64,000 nt of DNA from Agrococcus jenensis (GCF_003752465.1 NZ_RKHJ01000001.1:806001-870000); one strand, 5' to 3'; positions 36,338 to 48,244 are shown, counted from the stretch's first letter. Notes: generated from the sequence alone by a model not told the origin. Numbers and translations: made by a program.

Positions 36338-37480
36338 TCAGTAGGAGGGGTCCGTGCTGGTCCGGGTCCACGTGCGCTCGGTGATGAAGCGCACGATGTC
36401 GGTGTCGGTGCACGGGTTCCCAGCCGCGCTGCAGTCCAGCAGCAGGAGCGTCAGCTCGTCGCCCGCGAGGCTCCACTCGTATGTCGCCCCGGATGCGTCG
36501 TCGCCCATCCGCAGCCGGCTCCCGTCGATCGTGAACGGACCGCCGTCGCCCTCCGGCACGCCGTCGACCACCCACACCTCTCCATCGCCGACGAAGCCCT
36601 GCCACCACCGGGGGCCGTCGAAGCCGAGGCGGGCGCCGGTCAGGTCGCCGATCTCTGCCATCGCCTCCGGTCCCAGCAGCCCGGCGAGGAACGCGCGCTC
36701 GTCGGGCGCGTACACGTAGTCCCAGGTGCCGTCGAGCAGGCCGTCGCCGTAGGCGGCTGGGTCGGGCGCTGCGGCCTCGGGCGGCGCCGACCCGGGGCGC
36801 GTGGCCTCCATCTCGGCGGTGACCGCGTCGGCATCGGCGGTCGCGGGCGTGATCCGCACCGCGGTGACCGCTCCCGGCCAGAAGTCCGCGGGGGCGGCGT
36901 GCGCCTGGGCTCCGCCCACCAGCAGGTCGCCGTCGACGCGGATCGGCGCGTCGAACGCCGTGGTCGCCGCCTCGGCACCGTCGACGTAGAGGGTCATCGC
37001 GCCCGCGGCGGCATCGAACGTGCCGGCCAGGTGCACCCACCGCTGCGCATCGGCGACCGCTGCCGCACCCTGCGCGCGCACGGTGTGGCCCTCCTCGTTG
37101 GTGTCGGCGTCCTTCATGCTGAACGCGAATACGCTCTCAGCGACGCCGAGGTAGAAGCTGCCCGCGACCGAGCCTCGTTGCGAGACCGCCGTGGCGAACG
37201 GCTGCACATCCGCGAGGGCGACCCACGCCGAGACGGTGAAGCCCGCGGTCGTGTCGAGCTCGGCGGGTGCGGCGACCGTCGCGTACCCCGTCTGGCCGTC
37301 GAGCACCAGGACGCGGTCGACGAGCGTGGCATCGCCTTCGAGCACGAGCGACGGGTCGGCGTCGGTGGCGAGGAGCGTCCACGCGGGCGTTTCGGAGGTG
37401 GCGCATCCGGTGAGCAGCACGGCTGCGGTGAGCACGGCGGCGGCAGGTGAGCTGAGCGGGTGGCTGCGGGTGGTGTGCAT
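36338..37480 (-). CDS. Lipoprotein with LamG/concanavalin-like domain
   Basis: A 380-residue secreted lipoprotein. The signal peptide ends in the lipobox LLTGC (Cys about residue 26). Residues about 60-210 form a LamG-type jelly roll (YATVAAPAELDTTAGFTVSAWV, WVHLAGTFD, LYVDGAEAATTAF, and LLVGGAQ), a carbohydrate or protein-binding fold. A second, unrecognised domain of about 140 residues follows with several Trp and Cys in DCSAAGNPCTDTD. It is divergent from the giant SARP-STAND regulator over 112 bp, so it may be its target. Start ATG 37480; upstream in-frame ATGs exist but would precede a less typical signal. Confidence 0.8.
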   Translation of the reverse strand: MHTTRSHPLSSPAAAVLTAAVLLTGCATSETPAWTLLATDADPSLVLEGDATLVDRVLVLDGQTGYATVAAPAELDTTAGFTVSAWVALADVQPFATAVSQRGSVAGSFYLGVAESVFAFSMKDADTNEEGHTVRAQGAAAVADAQRWVHLAGTFDAAAGAMTLYVDGAEAATTAFDAPIRVDGDLLVGGAQAHAAPADFWPGAVTAVRITPATADADAVTAEMEATRPGSAPPEAAAPDPAAYGDGLLDGTWDYVYAPDERAFLAGLLGPEAMAEIGDLTGARLGFDGPRWWQGFVGDGEVWVVDGVPEGDGGPFTIDGSRLRMGDDASGATYEWSLAGDELTLLLLDCSAAGNPCTDTDIVRFITERTWTRTSTDPSY

Positions 37481-37592
37481 GACGCGAGCGTGCCCGGCCT
37501 GGGTATCGACGTGACCCGCCCCGGTATGCATCCGGTATGCGGCGGCCCGAGCGCCCGTTGACCGCTCGCGGGTGCGGGCAGACAATGCGACC

Positions 37593-40500
37593 GTGGCGAT
37601 CCGCGTGCTCGGCAGCACCGCGGTCGACGACGGCGCGCTGAGCCCTCGCGATCGAGCGGTCCTCGCCGCGCTGGCGGTGCGACCCGGCCTCGCCGTCGCG
37701 AGCGCAGCGCTCGCCGAGGCGACGTGGGCGCATCGCCTGCCCGACACCTGGCCGAAGCAGCTGCAGGCGACGGTCAGCCGCCTGCGTCGGCTGCTCGGCC
37801 GCCACGCGATCACGACGGCACCGGATGGCTACGCCCTCGACGCCGCTGCATCGGTCGACTGGCAGGAGTTCGAGCGCGGGCTGGTGTCGGCGCGGCTGCG
37901 CCTCGACGCCGGCGAGCCGGAGCGAGCGGTGGATGCGTACCAGCGCGCGCTCGCCCTCTGGCGCGGACCGCCCTTCGCCGACCTCCCGGACTGGCCGGCG
38001 GCGCGCGACGCCGCCGGGGCGCTCGAGGAGCTGCGGCGCTCCGGCGAGGAGGAGCTGCAGGCCGCGCACCTCGCGTGCGGTGAGCACCGCAGCGTGCTGG
38101 GTGCCGCCGAGCAGCTCGTGCGCGATGCGCCGCTCCGCGAATCGCGGTGGCACCTGCTCGCGCTCGCGAACTACCGCAGCGGGCGGCAGGCCGAGGCGCT
38201 CGCGACCCTGCGCGCCGCGCGCCGCACGCTCGCCGACGAGCTGGGGATCGAGCCGGGTCCCGACCTGGTCGCGCTCGAGACAGGCATCCTGCGTCAGGAC
38301 CCCGGGCTCCTCCCGCCGAGGCGCACACCACCTGCGAGCGCCGACTGCCCGTACCGCGGCCTCGCCGCGTTCACGATCGAGGACGCCGCCGCCTTCCACG
38401 GCCGCAGGACCATGGTGCGGTCGGCGACCGCGCGACTCGAGCGCTCCGGATTCCTGGCGCTGATCGGCGCGTCGGGGTGCGGCAAGTCGTCCGTCGCCCT
38501 CGCCGGGGTCGGCGCGGCGCTCGGTGCCGCGGGCTGGTCGGTCGAGACGGTGGTGCCCACCGGTGAGGCGACCCGCGCCCTCGATCGCATCGCGCACGAC
38601 CGTGGCGGACGGCGGCTGCTCATCGTCGACCAGTTCGAGGAGGTCTTCCAGCTCTCGCCGTCCGATCGCGATCGCCAGTGCGCGCTCATCGCAAGTGCCG
38701 CCGATGCAGGCGTGCGCGTGCTGCTGACCTTGCGATCGGACTTCCTCGACCGAGCGGCGTCCCTCGACCACGTCGGCGCGCGCATCGCCGCTGCCGTGCT
38801 CGTGGTCACAACCATGTCGCGCACCGAGCTCCACGAAGCGATCGAGACGCCTGCCCTGGATGCCGGACTGCGACTCGAGGCGGGCCTCACCGAGCTGCTG
38901 CTCCGCGACGCGGACGGTGAGAGCAGCGCCTTGCCGCTGCTGTCGCACGCCCTCGTCGAGACGTGGTCGCGCCGCGAGGGATCGGTGCTCACGGTCTCGG
39001 GCTACGAGGATTCGGGCGGCATCGCCGGCGCCGTGGGCCGCTCCGCGGATTCGCTCTACCGCTCGCTCGATCCGATCGACCGTCGGCTGTGCCGCGACAT
39101 CATGCTCCGGCTCGTCGAGCCCGGGCTGGACGGGCAGCCGGTGCGCCGGCGCTTGGCGGCCGACATGCTCGCCGATGACCCCGCCCGCCGCGCGGTGGTC
39201 GCGCGCCTCACCGGCGCGAGGCTCGTGAGCGCGGATGCCGACGCCCTCGTCATCACACACGAGGCGGTCGCCACCGCGTGGCCCCAGCTCCGCGCCTGGC
39301 TCGAGGAGGACGCCGACGATGCTCGCGCGATGCGGCAGCTGTCGGTCGCGGCCCACCGCTGGGCGACGGATGGCGAGCGCCCCGAGGACCTCCTGCGCGG
39401 CAGCCGACTGACCGCGGCGCTCGAGTGGCAGATGCGCGCCGATCCCGTGCTGACCGCGACGGAGGCGCGGTTCCTGGACGCTTCGGCCGGCACGGAGCGA
39501 GCGGCCGCAGCGGCGCTCGTTGCGCGATCGATGCGCGATCGCCGCCAGAACCACCGGCTGAGCGCCGCGCTCGCGGGCGTCGCCGCGCTGCTCGTGCTCG
39601 CGCTCGCCGCCGGGAGCGTCGCGGTGGCCCGCAGCACCGATGCGGCGCGCAGCGCGACCGCCGCGAGCGCCGCGCGGGAGGACGCCGCGATCGAGGCGCT
39701 GCTGGGGACCTCACTGGCCCTCCGCGGCTCGGAGCGCGACGTCTCGGCGCTCCTGGCCGCGACGCTGTGGCAGCGCTGGCCCGAGGACGCCCGCGCGCGC
39801 TCGGCGCTCATGGGCGTCGTGACGGCGAGCGGCGGGCTCGTCAGCACCCGATACCTGGACGTCGGCGGCATGACCGGCACCATGACGCCGACCGGGCAGG
39901 CGCTGACCGTGGAGGACGCGGAGCGACTCGTGCTGCGGGATCCGCGCACGGGCGGGGTCGTGCTCAGCACCGCGGTCGCCCCGGAGCCCGTGGCGGTCGC
40001 TGCCAGCGGCGACGGCGCTCGTGCCGCGGTGCTCGGCGTGGATGCGAGCGGCTCGTTCTCCGTCACCGCCTTCTCGCTGCCGGAGCTCGAGCAGGTCGGC
40101 GCACCGGTCGTCCTCCCGGCGATGCCGCGCGCCATGGCGATCGATGGCGACGGCGCCACGATCGCCATGGCCTTGGACGACGGCGCTGTCAGCACGATCG
40201 ACGTGGCGACCGGCGCGCTGCGCAGCAGCGGCGCGCTCGCCCCCGCCGAGCCGCCGCAGGGCAGCTTCGCCGCGGCGCTCGCCTTCACCGCCTCCGGTGC
40301 CGTCGTGCTCGGGACCTCCGCTCCCGAGCTGCTCGTGCTCGACCCTCGGACGCTCGAGGTGTCGGGCCGCATCCCGGTGCCGGAGCGCTCCGCGAACAAC
40401 GCGCTCGTGCGCGTCGCGGACGGCACGATCGTCGGCAGCGGCGAGCTCTCGACCGTGGCGGTCGACCCGGAGCGCGGCGAGGTGCTGTGGGCGCGCGACC

Positions 40501-41756
40501 TCGACGCATCCAAGCCCACCGCGTGCCTGTACCTCGCGGCCTCCGCCGCCTCCGGTCTCGCGTACTGCGCGGACGCGTTCGGCGGCGTCAGCGAGCACAG
40601 CCTCACCGACGGCTCGCCGACGGGCCGCAGCTTCGACCCGCAGCTGGGCGAGATGGCGGGGGTCAGCCTGACCGCCGACGGCGCCCAGCTGCTCGTCATC
40701 GGCAAAGCCACCCCGACGCTCTCGCTCTTCCGGACCGACGGCGGCGGCGCGGTCTCGCGCGTCGTCGCGGCCGGCCACGTCGCGTTCGACGGGTTCGGCC
40801 TCGACGGCTCGCGGATCGTGGTCGCCGAGCGACCCGCAGACGCGGTCTACGACACCGACATGACGGCGTTCTCGGTCTGGGATCCGGCGCTCGACCGGGC
40901 AGCCGTCGCGATCCCCGACCCCGTCTGGGGCACCGGATGGCTCGGCGACGACCTGATCATCGCGTTCCGGCCCGCGGACGAGCGCTTCGTGCTGCTGCGC
41001 GCATCGACCGGCGAGAGCGTCGATGGCGGCCCCGTGCCGCCGACGAGCGAGCGGCTGTGGCCGAGCCCCTCCGGAGCCCGCGCCTACCTGTCGATGGAGG
41101 GCGGGTCCGTCGGGGCGATCGACGGGCGGACGGGCGCACTCCTGCCGCTCGCGATCGAGCCCACCGGCGGGCGGGTCCGATGGATCTCGGCGAGCGCGGA
41201 CGACTCGCTCATCGCCGTGACGCGAGAGCTCGACGGCACGCTCCGCACGGGCATCTTCGACGGCGACACGGGGGCGCTCGTCGTCGACGCGCTCGACGGC
41301 CCCGGCGTGACCGCCTTCGGCGACGACGAGCTGTTCGCCGCCGCCGACAATCGCATCACGCGCCACGACCTCGGCACGCTCGCGCGCACCGGCGCGCTGC
41401 CTGGCGCTCGCGGGGAGGTCAACGGGCTGCAGGTCGGGGCTGACGGCGCGACGCTCCTCGCGACCGCCAACGACGAGACGGTCACCCTGTACGACGTCGC
41501 GTCGGGCCGACGGCTCGGCGACCCGATCCCGGCCGACGCCCCGCTCATCGCGCAGGGGTTCCTGCACCCTGACGGCGACGCGTTCCTCGTCAACGTCGCA
41601 CAGGGCGTGCAGCTGTGGGACGCGCGCCCGCAGGCGCACGTCGAGGCAGCCTGCCTCCTCGCCGGTCGTGAGCTGACCGACGAGGAGTGGCAGACCTACC
41701 TCTCGTGGCTGCCCGATCGGCAGCCGGTGTGCGCCGACATCATCGGCGCGGGATGA
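37593..41756 (+). CDS. SARP-type regulator with STAND ATPase, membrane segment and beta-propeller
   Basis: A 1,387-residue protein. Residues 1-90 are an OmpR-like winged helix (VAIRVLGSTAV start, TVSRLRRLLG); 95-240 a BTAD helical domain (LALWRGPPFADLPDWP and LGIEPGPDLVALE). From 245 comes a conflict-type nSTAND1 ATPase, with PYRGLAAFTIEDAAAFHGR, Walker A IGASGCGKSSVALAG near 289 and Walker B LLIVDQFEEVFQL near 346. One hydrophobic helix follows (about 656-680) and the rest is repeated beta-strand sequence fitting a WD40-like propeller. GTG 37593 gives the usual SARP N-terminus. A membrane-tethered DNA-binding protein that senses signals through its propeller is the natural reading, but inferred. 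It ends 22 bp from clpC. Confidence 0.85.
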   Translation: MAIRVLGSTAVDDGALSPRDRAVLAALAVRPGLAVASAALAEATWAHRLPDTWPKQLQATVSRLRRLLGRHAITTAPDGYALDAAASVDWQEFERGLVSARLRLDAGEPERAVDAYQRALALWRGPPFADLPDWPAARDAAGALEELRRSGEEELQAAHLACGEHRSVLGAAEQLVRDAPLRESRWHLLALANYRSGRQAEALATLRAARRTLADELGIEPGPDLVALETGILRQDPGLLPPRRTPPASADCPYRGLAAFTIEDAAAFHGRRTMVRSATARLERSGFLALIGASGCGKSSVALAGVGAALGAAGWSVETVVPTGEATRALDRIAHDRGGRRLLIVDQFEEVFQLSPSDRDRQCALIASAADAGVRVLLTLRSDFLDRAASLDHVGARIAAAVLVVTTMSRTELHEAIETPALDAGLRLEAGLTELLLRDADGESSALPLLSHALVETWSRREGSVLTVSGYEDSGGIAGAVGRSADSLYRSLDPIDRRLCRDIMLRLVEPGLDGQPVRRRLAADMLADDPARRAVVARLTGARLVSADADALVITHEAVATAWPQLRAWLEEDADDARAMRQLSVAAHRWATDGERPEDLLRGSRLTAALEWQMRADPVLTATEARFLDASAGTERAAAAALVARSMRDRRQNHRLSAALAGVAALLVLALAAGSVAVARSTDAARSATAASAAREDAAIEALLGTSLALRGSERDVSALLAATLWQRWPEDARARSALMGVVTASGGLVSTRYLDVGGMTGTMTPTGQALTVEDAERLVLRDPRTGGVVLSTAVAPEPVAVAASGDGARAAVLGVDASGSFSVTAFSLPELEQVGAPVVLPAMPRAMAIDGDGATIAMALDDGAVSTIDVATGALRSSGALAPAEPPQGSFAAALAFTASGAVVLGTSAPELLVLDPRTLEVSGRIPVPERSANNALVRVADGTIVGSGELSTVAVDPERGEVLWARDLDASKPTACLYLAASAASGLAYCADAFGGVSEHSLTDGSPTGRSFDPQLGEMAGVSLTADGAQLLVIGKATPTLSLFRTDGGGAVSRVVAAGHVAFDGFGLDGSRIVVAERPADAVYDTDMTAFSVWDPALDRAAVAIPDPVWGTGWLGDDLIIAFRPADERFVLLRASTGESVDGGPVPPTSERLWPSPSGARAYLSMEGGSVGAIDGRTGALLPLAIEPTGGRVRWISASADDSLIAVTRELDGTLRTGIFDGDTGALVVDALDGPGVTAFGDDELFAAADNRITRHDLGTLARTGALPGARGEVNGLQVGADGATLLATANDETVTLYDVASGRRLGDPIPADAPLIAQGFLHPDGDAFLVNVAQGVQLWDARPQAHVEAACLLAGRELTDEEWQTYLSWLPDRQPVCADIIGAG

Positions 41757-41778
41757 CACCGACCGCGACCAGCCGTCG

Positions 41779-44307
<2,529 letters not shown>

Positions 44308-44336
44308 GTGCATCCCCTCGAAGTCTGTTCGTCGAA

Positions 44337-44357
44337 CTTGAGTCTGCTCGACTCAAG
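44337..44357 (-). promoter_or_regulatory. HAIR operator (HspR binding site)
   Basis: CTTGAGT, a 7-nt spacer, then ACTCAAG: a perfect match to the HspR-associated inverted repeat consensus of actinomycetes. It is centred about 40 bp before the clpC-type start codon. HspR with DnaK represses such genes until heat or unfolded protein titrates DnaK. hspR itself is not in the window. Confidence 0.92.
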
Positions 44358-44431
44358 TTAGAACGGGCTGTGAGCGGATGCATTCCCGATCCGTGCGCGC
44401 GTGTTCGGGAGGCCGGTCTGCGGCGCTGTTC

Positions 44432-44483
44432 GCGGCACCGATGCGCCGCCTCCGCGCCCGGCGAGGGGGCACATCGGTGCCGC
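44432..44483 (-). terminator. Inverted repeat after the DUF1801 gene
   Basis: Perfect 12-bp arms GCGGCACCGATG and CATCGGTGCCGC, 28 bp apart, begin 6 bp after the DUF1801 stop on the minus strand. The loop is itself GC-rich. It probably ends that transcript before the HAIR/clpC promoter. Confidence 0.6.
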
Positions 44484-44489
44484 AAGCGG

Positions 44490-44921
44490 TCAGCCGGCCG
44501 CCCGACGGACGAGCTCGGCGATGCGCTCGCGCACGGCCGGGGTGTCGGCGACGACCGCGTACGACGTCGGCCACATGTCGCCGTCGTCGAGCGTGGCGAT
44601 GTCCTGGAAGCCGAGGGTGCCGTAGCGGGAGTCGAACTTCGACGCCTGCTGGAAGAAGACGACGACCTTGCCGTCCTTCGCGTACGAGGGGAAGCCGTAC
44701 CAGGTCTTCGGATCGAGCTGCGGCGCGACCTCGGTGACGACCTCGTGCACCATCTGCGCGATCGACCTGTCGGGCTCCGGGAGCCCGTCGATCGCCTCGA
44801 GCGCATCCTGCAGCTCGCGCTCCTTCTTCGTCCCGCCCTTGCGGCTCGCCTGCTTCTTCAGCTCCGCGGCGCGCTGCTTGACCGCCGTGCGTTCGACGTC
44901 GGAGAGGGTGTCGTCGGCCAT
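44490..44921 (-). CDS. DUF1801 (YdhG-like) protein
   Basis: A 143-residue protein of the DUF1801/YdhG superfamily. A lysine-rich N-terminal helix (AVKQRAAELKKQASRKGG) precedes the domain, whose signatures are KTWYGFPSYAKDGKVVVFFQQASKF and YGTLGFQDIATLDDGDMWPTSYAV. The fold is related to frataxin-like/YjbR proteins. Biochemical role is unsettled. It starts at ATG 44921 with GAGGAACCC upstream and is divergent from the flavin oxidoreductase gene over 142 bp. Confidence 0.8.
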   Translation of the reverse strand: MADDTLSDVERTAVKQRAAELKKQASRKGGTKKERELQDALEAIDGLPEPDRSIAQMVHEVVTEVAPQLDPKTWYGFPSYAKDGKVVVFFQQASKFDSRYGTLGFQDIATLDDGDMWPTSYAVVADTPAVRERIAELVRRAAG

Positions 44922-45063
44922 GGGTTCCTCCGTGCTGGTCCGGGTGCGGGATGGGATCCGACCGCTCGGGGCCCGCTGGTACCGATCATGGCCGCTCTGG
45001 ACGACGCTCGCTTCTCCGATCCTGCGCGGGAATCGCGCCGCGCGCCCGCGGGTTCCCTCCGAC

Positions 45064-46086
45064 ATGCGCAAGCGGATCGGATTCCTCTCCTTCGGCCACT
45101 ACCGCGACGTGCCCGGCTCGCGCGTACCGACCGCCGGCGACAGCCTCCGGATGCACGTCGAGCTCGCGGTCGCGGCGGAGGAGGCCGGCTTCGACGGCGC
45201 CTGGGTGCGCGTGCATCACTTCGACCAGTCGCTCGCCACGCCCTACCCGCTGCTGGCCGCGATGGCGGCGCGCACGAGCACGCTCGAGCTCGGCACCGGC
45301 GTCATCGACCTGCGCTACGAGCAGCCGATCGCCATGACCGAGCTCGCGTCGGCGACCGACCTGCTCTCAGGCGGCCGCCTGCAGCTCGGCATCTCGCGCG
45401 GCTCCCCCGAGCGGGCCACCGACGGCCAGGAGCGCTTCGGCCTGGGCCTCGCGCCCGGCGGCAGCTGGTCGGACGAGGCGCGAGCGCGCGCCGACCGCTT
45501 CCGCCGCGCGCTGCGCGGTGAGCCGGTGGCGCGATCCGAGCGCGCGGTCGAGCTCGGGCAGGGGCCGGACCTGCCCGTCGAGCCGCGCTCCCCCGGGCTC
45601 GCCGACCGGCTGTGGTGGGGCGCCGGCAACCACGCGTCCGGGCTCTGGGCCGCCGAGCACGGCTACCACCTGCTCTCGTCCACCCTGCTGACCCAGGACG
45701 ACGGCCGCCCCTTCCACGTGCAGCAGGCCGACCAGGTGCGCGCCTACCTCGAGGTGCACGCGGGCGCGGGTCACGGCATCCGCCCGCGCACCGCCGTGAC
45801 GCGCAGCGCCTTCCCCATCGTGTCGGACGACGATCGGCGCTACTTCGGCCTCGCCGACGAGCAGCGCGACGGGACCGGGCGCATCGAGGGCGGCGCCGTG
45901 CGCGGCGGACCGACGTACGCGGGCGATCCCGAGCACGTCGCCCGGCGCCTGCTCGCCGACGAGGCGGTGCAGGCGGCCGACACCGTGCTCTTCGCACTGC
46001 CGAGCCAGCTCGGCCCGGACTACAACGCGCACCTCTTCACGTCGCTCGCGGCCGTCGCGCGCGAGCTCGGCTGGCTCGAGGACTGA
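45064..46086 (+). CDS. Luciferase-like flavin-dependent monooxygenase (LLM class)
   Basis: A 340-residue (beta/alpha)8 protein of the bacterial luciferase-like family. RIGFLSFGHY opens the barrel, AEEAGFDGAWVRVHHF, TSTLELGTGVIDLRYEQPIAMTE and LSGGRLQLGISRGSPE are group signatures that surround FMN and F420-type flavins. Substrate is unknown. The start ATG 45064 is chosen because MRKRIGFLSF is the normal barrel start; longer frames add only basic low-complexity sequence. It converges with the cation transporter gene (8 bp). Confidence 0.85.
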   Translation: MRKRIGFLSFGHYRDVPGSRVPTAGDSLRMHVELAVAAEEAGFDGAWVRVHHFDQSLATPYPLLAAMAARTSTLELGTGVIDLRYEQPIAMTELASATDLLSGGRLQLGISRGSPERATDGQERFGLGLAPGGSWSDEARARADRFRRALRGEPVARSERAVELGQGPDLPVEPRSPGLADRLWWGAGNHASGLWAAEHGYHLLSSTLLTQDDGRPFHVQQADQVRAYLEVHAGAGHGIRPRTAVTRSAFPIVSDDDRRYFGLADEQRDGTGRIEGGAVRGGPTYAGDPEHVARRLLADEAVQAADTVLFALPSQLGPDYNAHLFTSLAAVARELGWLED

Positions 46087-46094
46087 CGACCGGC

Positions 46095-46712
46095 TCAGTC
46101 GACCGCCTCGCCCGCGAGCGCCTTCGCGGCGAGCCGTTCCTCGCCCGCCGCCTCCCAGACCTCCCATGCCGCGTGCCCGGCGAGCAGCACGATGACGGCG
46201 CCGAGGACGATGTCCGGCCAGCCGCTCGCGGTCCAGGCCGTGACGAGCGCCATCGCGATGATCAGCAGGTTGACGATCACGTCGTTCCTGGCGGAGAGGA
46301 ACGCGGCCTTCGACAGCGAACCGCTCATCCGCCGCACGCGAGCGAGCACGAGCGCGCTCACGAGGTTGACGAGCGCGGCGCCTGCGGCCGTGATCACGAG
46401 CAGCGGCACATCCGGCGGCGTCGGATCCGACGACTTCACCACCACCTGCCACGCGGCGACCGCCGCGGGGACGAGGATGATGCCGGCCATCGCCCGGCCG
46501 GCGATCGCCTGCGCACCGAGCGACCAGCCCAGCGCGATGACGATGAGCAGGTTGATCGCCGTGTCCTCGAGGAAGTCAGCGCTGTCGGCGAGCAGCGACA
46601 CCGAGCCGATGGCGAGGGCCACGCCCATCTCGACGAAGCAGTACGCCAGGTTGAGCGCTGCGACGATGAGGGAGGCGCGTCGCAGCGCTCGCACGGGATC
46701 TCGGTCGGTCAC
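46095..46712 (-). CDS. CDF-like cation efflux protein, membrane part only
   Basis: A 205-residue protein with about five or six membrane helices. LLADSADFLEDTAINLLIVIALG (TM2) and SARNDVIVNLLIIAMAL (TM5) carry the paired Asp/Asn ligand positions of cation diffusion facilitators. CDF proteins usually exceed 280 residues and end in a cytoplasmic metal-sensing domain; here the frame stops right after TM6, so that domain is missing. It starts at GTG 46712. The ion is unknown. Confidence 0.7.
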   Translation of the reverse strand: MTDRDPVRALRRASLIVAALNLAYCFVEMGVALAIGSVSLLADSADFLEDTAINLLIVIALGWSLGAQAIAGRAMAGIILVPAAVAAWQVVVKSSDPTPPDVPLLVITAAGAALVNLVSALVLARVRRMSGSLSKAAFLSARNDVIVNLLIIAMALVTAWTASGWPDIVLGAVIVLLAGHAAWEVWEAAGEERLAAKALAGEAVD

Positions 46713-46804
46713 GGGGCGAGCATGCCATCCGGTTCGCTCCGGCGCACGCCCGGTGGAGACGCTCCGCTCGCGCAATCGCGGGACGCGTCGCTCCCGCCGC
46801 CCGG

Positions 46805-47596
46805 TCAGCGCGAGACGTGCCCGCCCACCGCCGCTCGGTGCTCGGCGACCTCGCGGTAGTAGTCGATGAGCTCGAGCCCCGCAGCCGCCTCCTCGTCGAG
46901 CACGACGAGCGCGTTCGGGTGCAGCTGCAGCGCCGTGCAGGGCCAGCGCGCCGAGACGGCGCCCTCCACCATCTCGCGCACCGCCGGCGCCTTCGCGGCG
47001 CCGGTCGCGATCACGACCGCCTGCCGCGACTCCAGGATCGTGCCGAGCCCCTGCGTCAGGCAGTGGCGGGGCACGGCGGCGACGTCGCCGTCGAAGAAGC
47101 GCGCGTTGTCGCGCCGCGTCTGCGCGGTGAGCGTCTTGACGCGCGTGCGCGACGCGAACGACGAGGCCGGCTCGTTGAACGCGATGTGGCCGGTCGTGCC
47201 CACGCCGAGCAGCTGCAGGTCGATCCCGCCGGCAGCCTGGATCTCGCGCTCGAAGGCGGCGCAAGCCGCGGGCAGGTCGCGCGCACCGCCATCCGGGCCC
47301 AGCACGGCGCCGGGCGCGAAGTCGACGCGCGAGACGAGCTCGTCATGGATGACCGCCCGGTACGACCGCGGGTCGTCGGGCGCGAGCCCGACGTACTCGT
47401 CGAGCGTGAAGCCCCGGGCGCCGGCGAAGCTCATCCGACCTGCGCGCACTCGCGTCGCGAGCTCGTCGTACACGCGCAGCGGGCTCGAGCCCGTCGCGAG
47501 GCCGAGCACCGCATCCGGCCGGCGGGCGAGCAGCGCCTCCACCTCGTCGGCGACCAGCGCGCCGATCGCGTCGGCATCGGTGACGATGATCTCCAT
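46805..47596 (-). CDS. nagB: Glucosamine-6-phosphate deaminase NagB
   Basis: A 263-residue NagB. LGLATGSSPLRVYDEL binds the sugar phosphate; FTLDEYVGL holds the catalytic Asp (about 66), and GIDLQLLGVGTTGHIAFNEP the Asp (about 126) and His (about 137). It converts glucosamine 6-phosphate to fructose 6-phosphate and ammonia. ATG 47596 starts the protein. No nagA or transporter is adjacent. I looked for a DasR/NagR palindrome upstream and did not see one. It follows a hairpin that separates it from the DJ-1/PfpI gene. Confidence 0.93.
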   Translation of the reverse strand: MEIIVTDADAIGALVADEVEALLARRPDAVLGLATGSSPLRVYDELATRVRAGRMSFAGARGFTLDEYVGLAPDDPRSYRAVIHDELVSRVDFAPGAVLGPDGGARDLPAACAAFEREIQAAGGIDLQLLGVGTTGHIAFNEPASSFASRTRVKTLTAQTRRDNARFFDGDVAAVPRHCLTQGLGTILESRQAVVIATGAAKAPAVREMVEGAVSARWPCTALQLHPNALVVLDEEAAAGLELIDYYREVAEHRAAVGGHVSR

Positions 47597-47618
47597 CGGG
47601 CTCCCTGCGGTCGTCGGC

Positions 47619-47672
47619 GGCGCGTCGAAGAAGCATCCCGTGCCCTGCTGAGGGATGCCTCCCCGACGCGCC
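47619..47672 (-). terminator. Two-stem hairpin between DJ-1/PfpI gene and nagB
   Basis: Outer arms GGCGCGTCG (47619-47627) and CGACGCGCC (47664-47672) and inner arms GCATCCC / GGGATGC. It is about 33 bp after the DJ-1/PfpI stop and about 23 bp before nagB, so it probably terminates the first transcript or shapes the nagB leader. Confidence 0.6.
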
Positions 47673-47704
47673 AGCGTCGACGAGGGACGGCGCTCAGCGC
47701 CGGA

Positions 47705-48244
47705 TCAGCGCGGGTGTACGCCCTCGGCGAACTCCTCGATGAGCTTTGCGTTGAAGGCGGGCAGGTCGTCGGGCGTGCGGCTCGACACGAGGCCCTGGTC
47801 GGTCACGACCTCCTCGTCGACCCACGTCGCGCCCGCGTTCTGCAGGTCGGTCCGCAGCGTCGGGTAGCTCGTGATGGTGCGGCCGGAGACGCCGCCGGCC
47901 TCGATGAGGATCCATGCGCCGTGGCAGATCACGCCGATCGGCTTGCCGGACTCGACGAAGCGCTGCACGAGCTGCACCGACGGCTGGTCGATGCGCAGGT
48001 GGTCGGCGTTCACGACGCCGCCGGGGAGGACGAGCGCATCGAAGTCGTCGGCGCTGGCGTCGGCCGAGACGGCGTCGACCGCCTGCGTGTGGCCGTTCTT
48101 GCCCTCGACCTGGCCGTCCTTCGGCGCGATCAGGGTCGGCAGCGCGCCGGCGCCCTGCACGGCCTCCCACGGGCTGGTGAGCTCCGAGTCCTCGAAGCCG
48201 TCCGTGAGGATGAACGCGACCTTCTTGCCGGTGATGTCAGCCAT
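47705..48244 (-). CDS. DJ-1/PfpI family protein
   Basis: A 179-residue PfpI-type member of the DJ-1 superfamily. The nucleophile elbow is VICHGAW (Cys about 107, His 108) and the partner Glu is in DGFEDSE (about 18). LPGGVVNADHLR and TITSYPTLRTDLQNAGATWVDEEVV are typical of the PfpI/YhbO subgroup, associated with stress tolerance and glyoxalase or deglycase activities that remain debated. It starts at ATG 48244 and is divergent from nrdH over 460 bp. Confidence 0.88.
   Translation of the reverse strand: MADITGKKVAFILTDGFEDSELTSPWEAVQGAGALPTLIAPKDGQVEGKNGHTQAVDAVSADASADDFDALVLPGGVVNADHLRIDQPSVQLVQRFVESGKPIGVICHGAWILIEAGGVSGRTITSYPTLRTDLQNAGATWVDEEVVTDQGLVSSRTPDDLPAFNAKLIEEFAEGVHPR

Noticed and set aside
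47597..47704. DasR/NagR operator before nagB
   Set aside because: The inverted repeats here are GC-rich hairpins and do not match the A-C-T-G-G-T-C-T-A-type palindrome.
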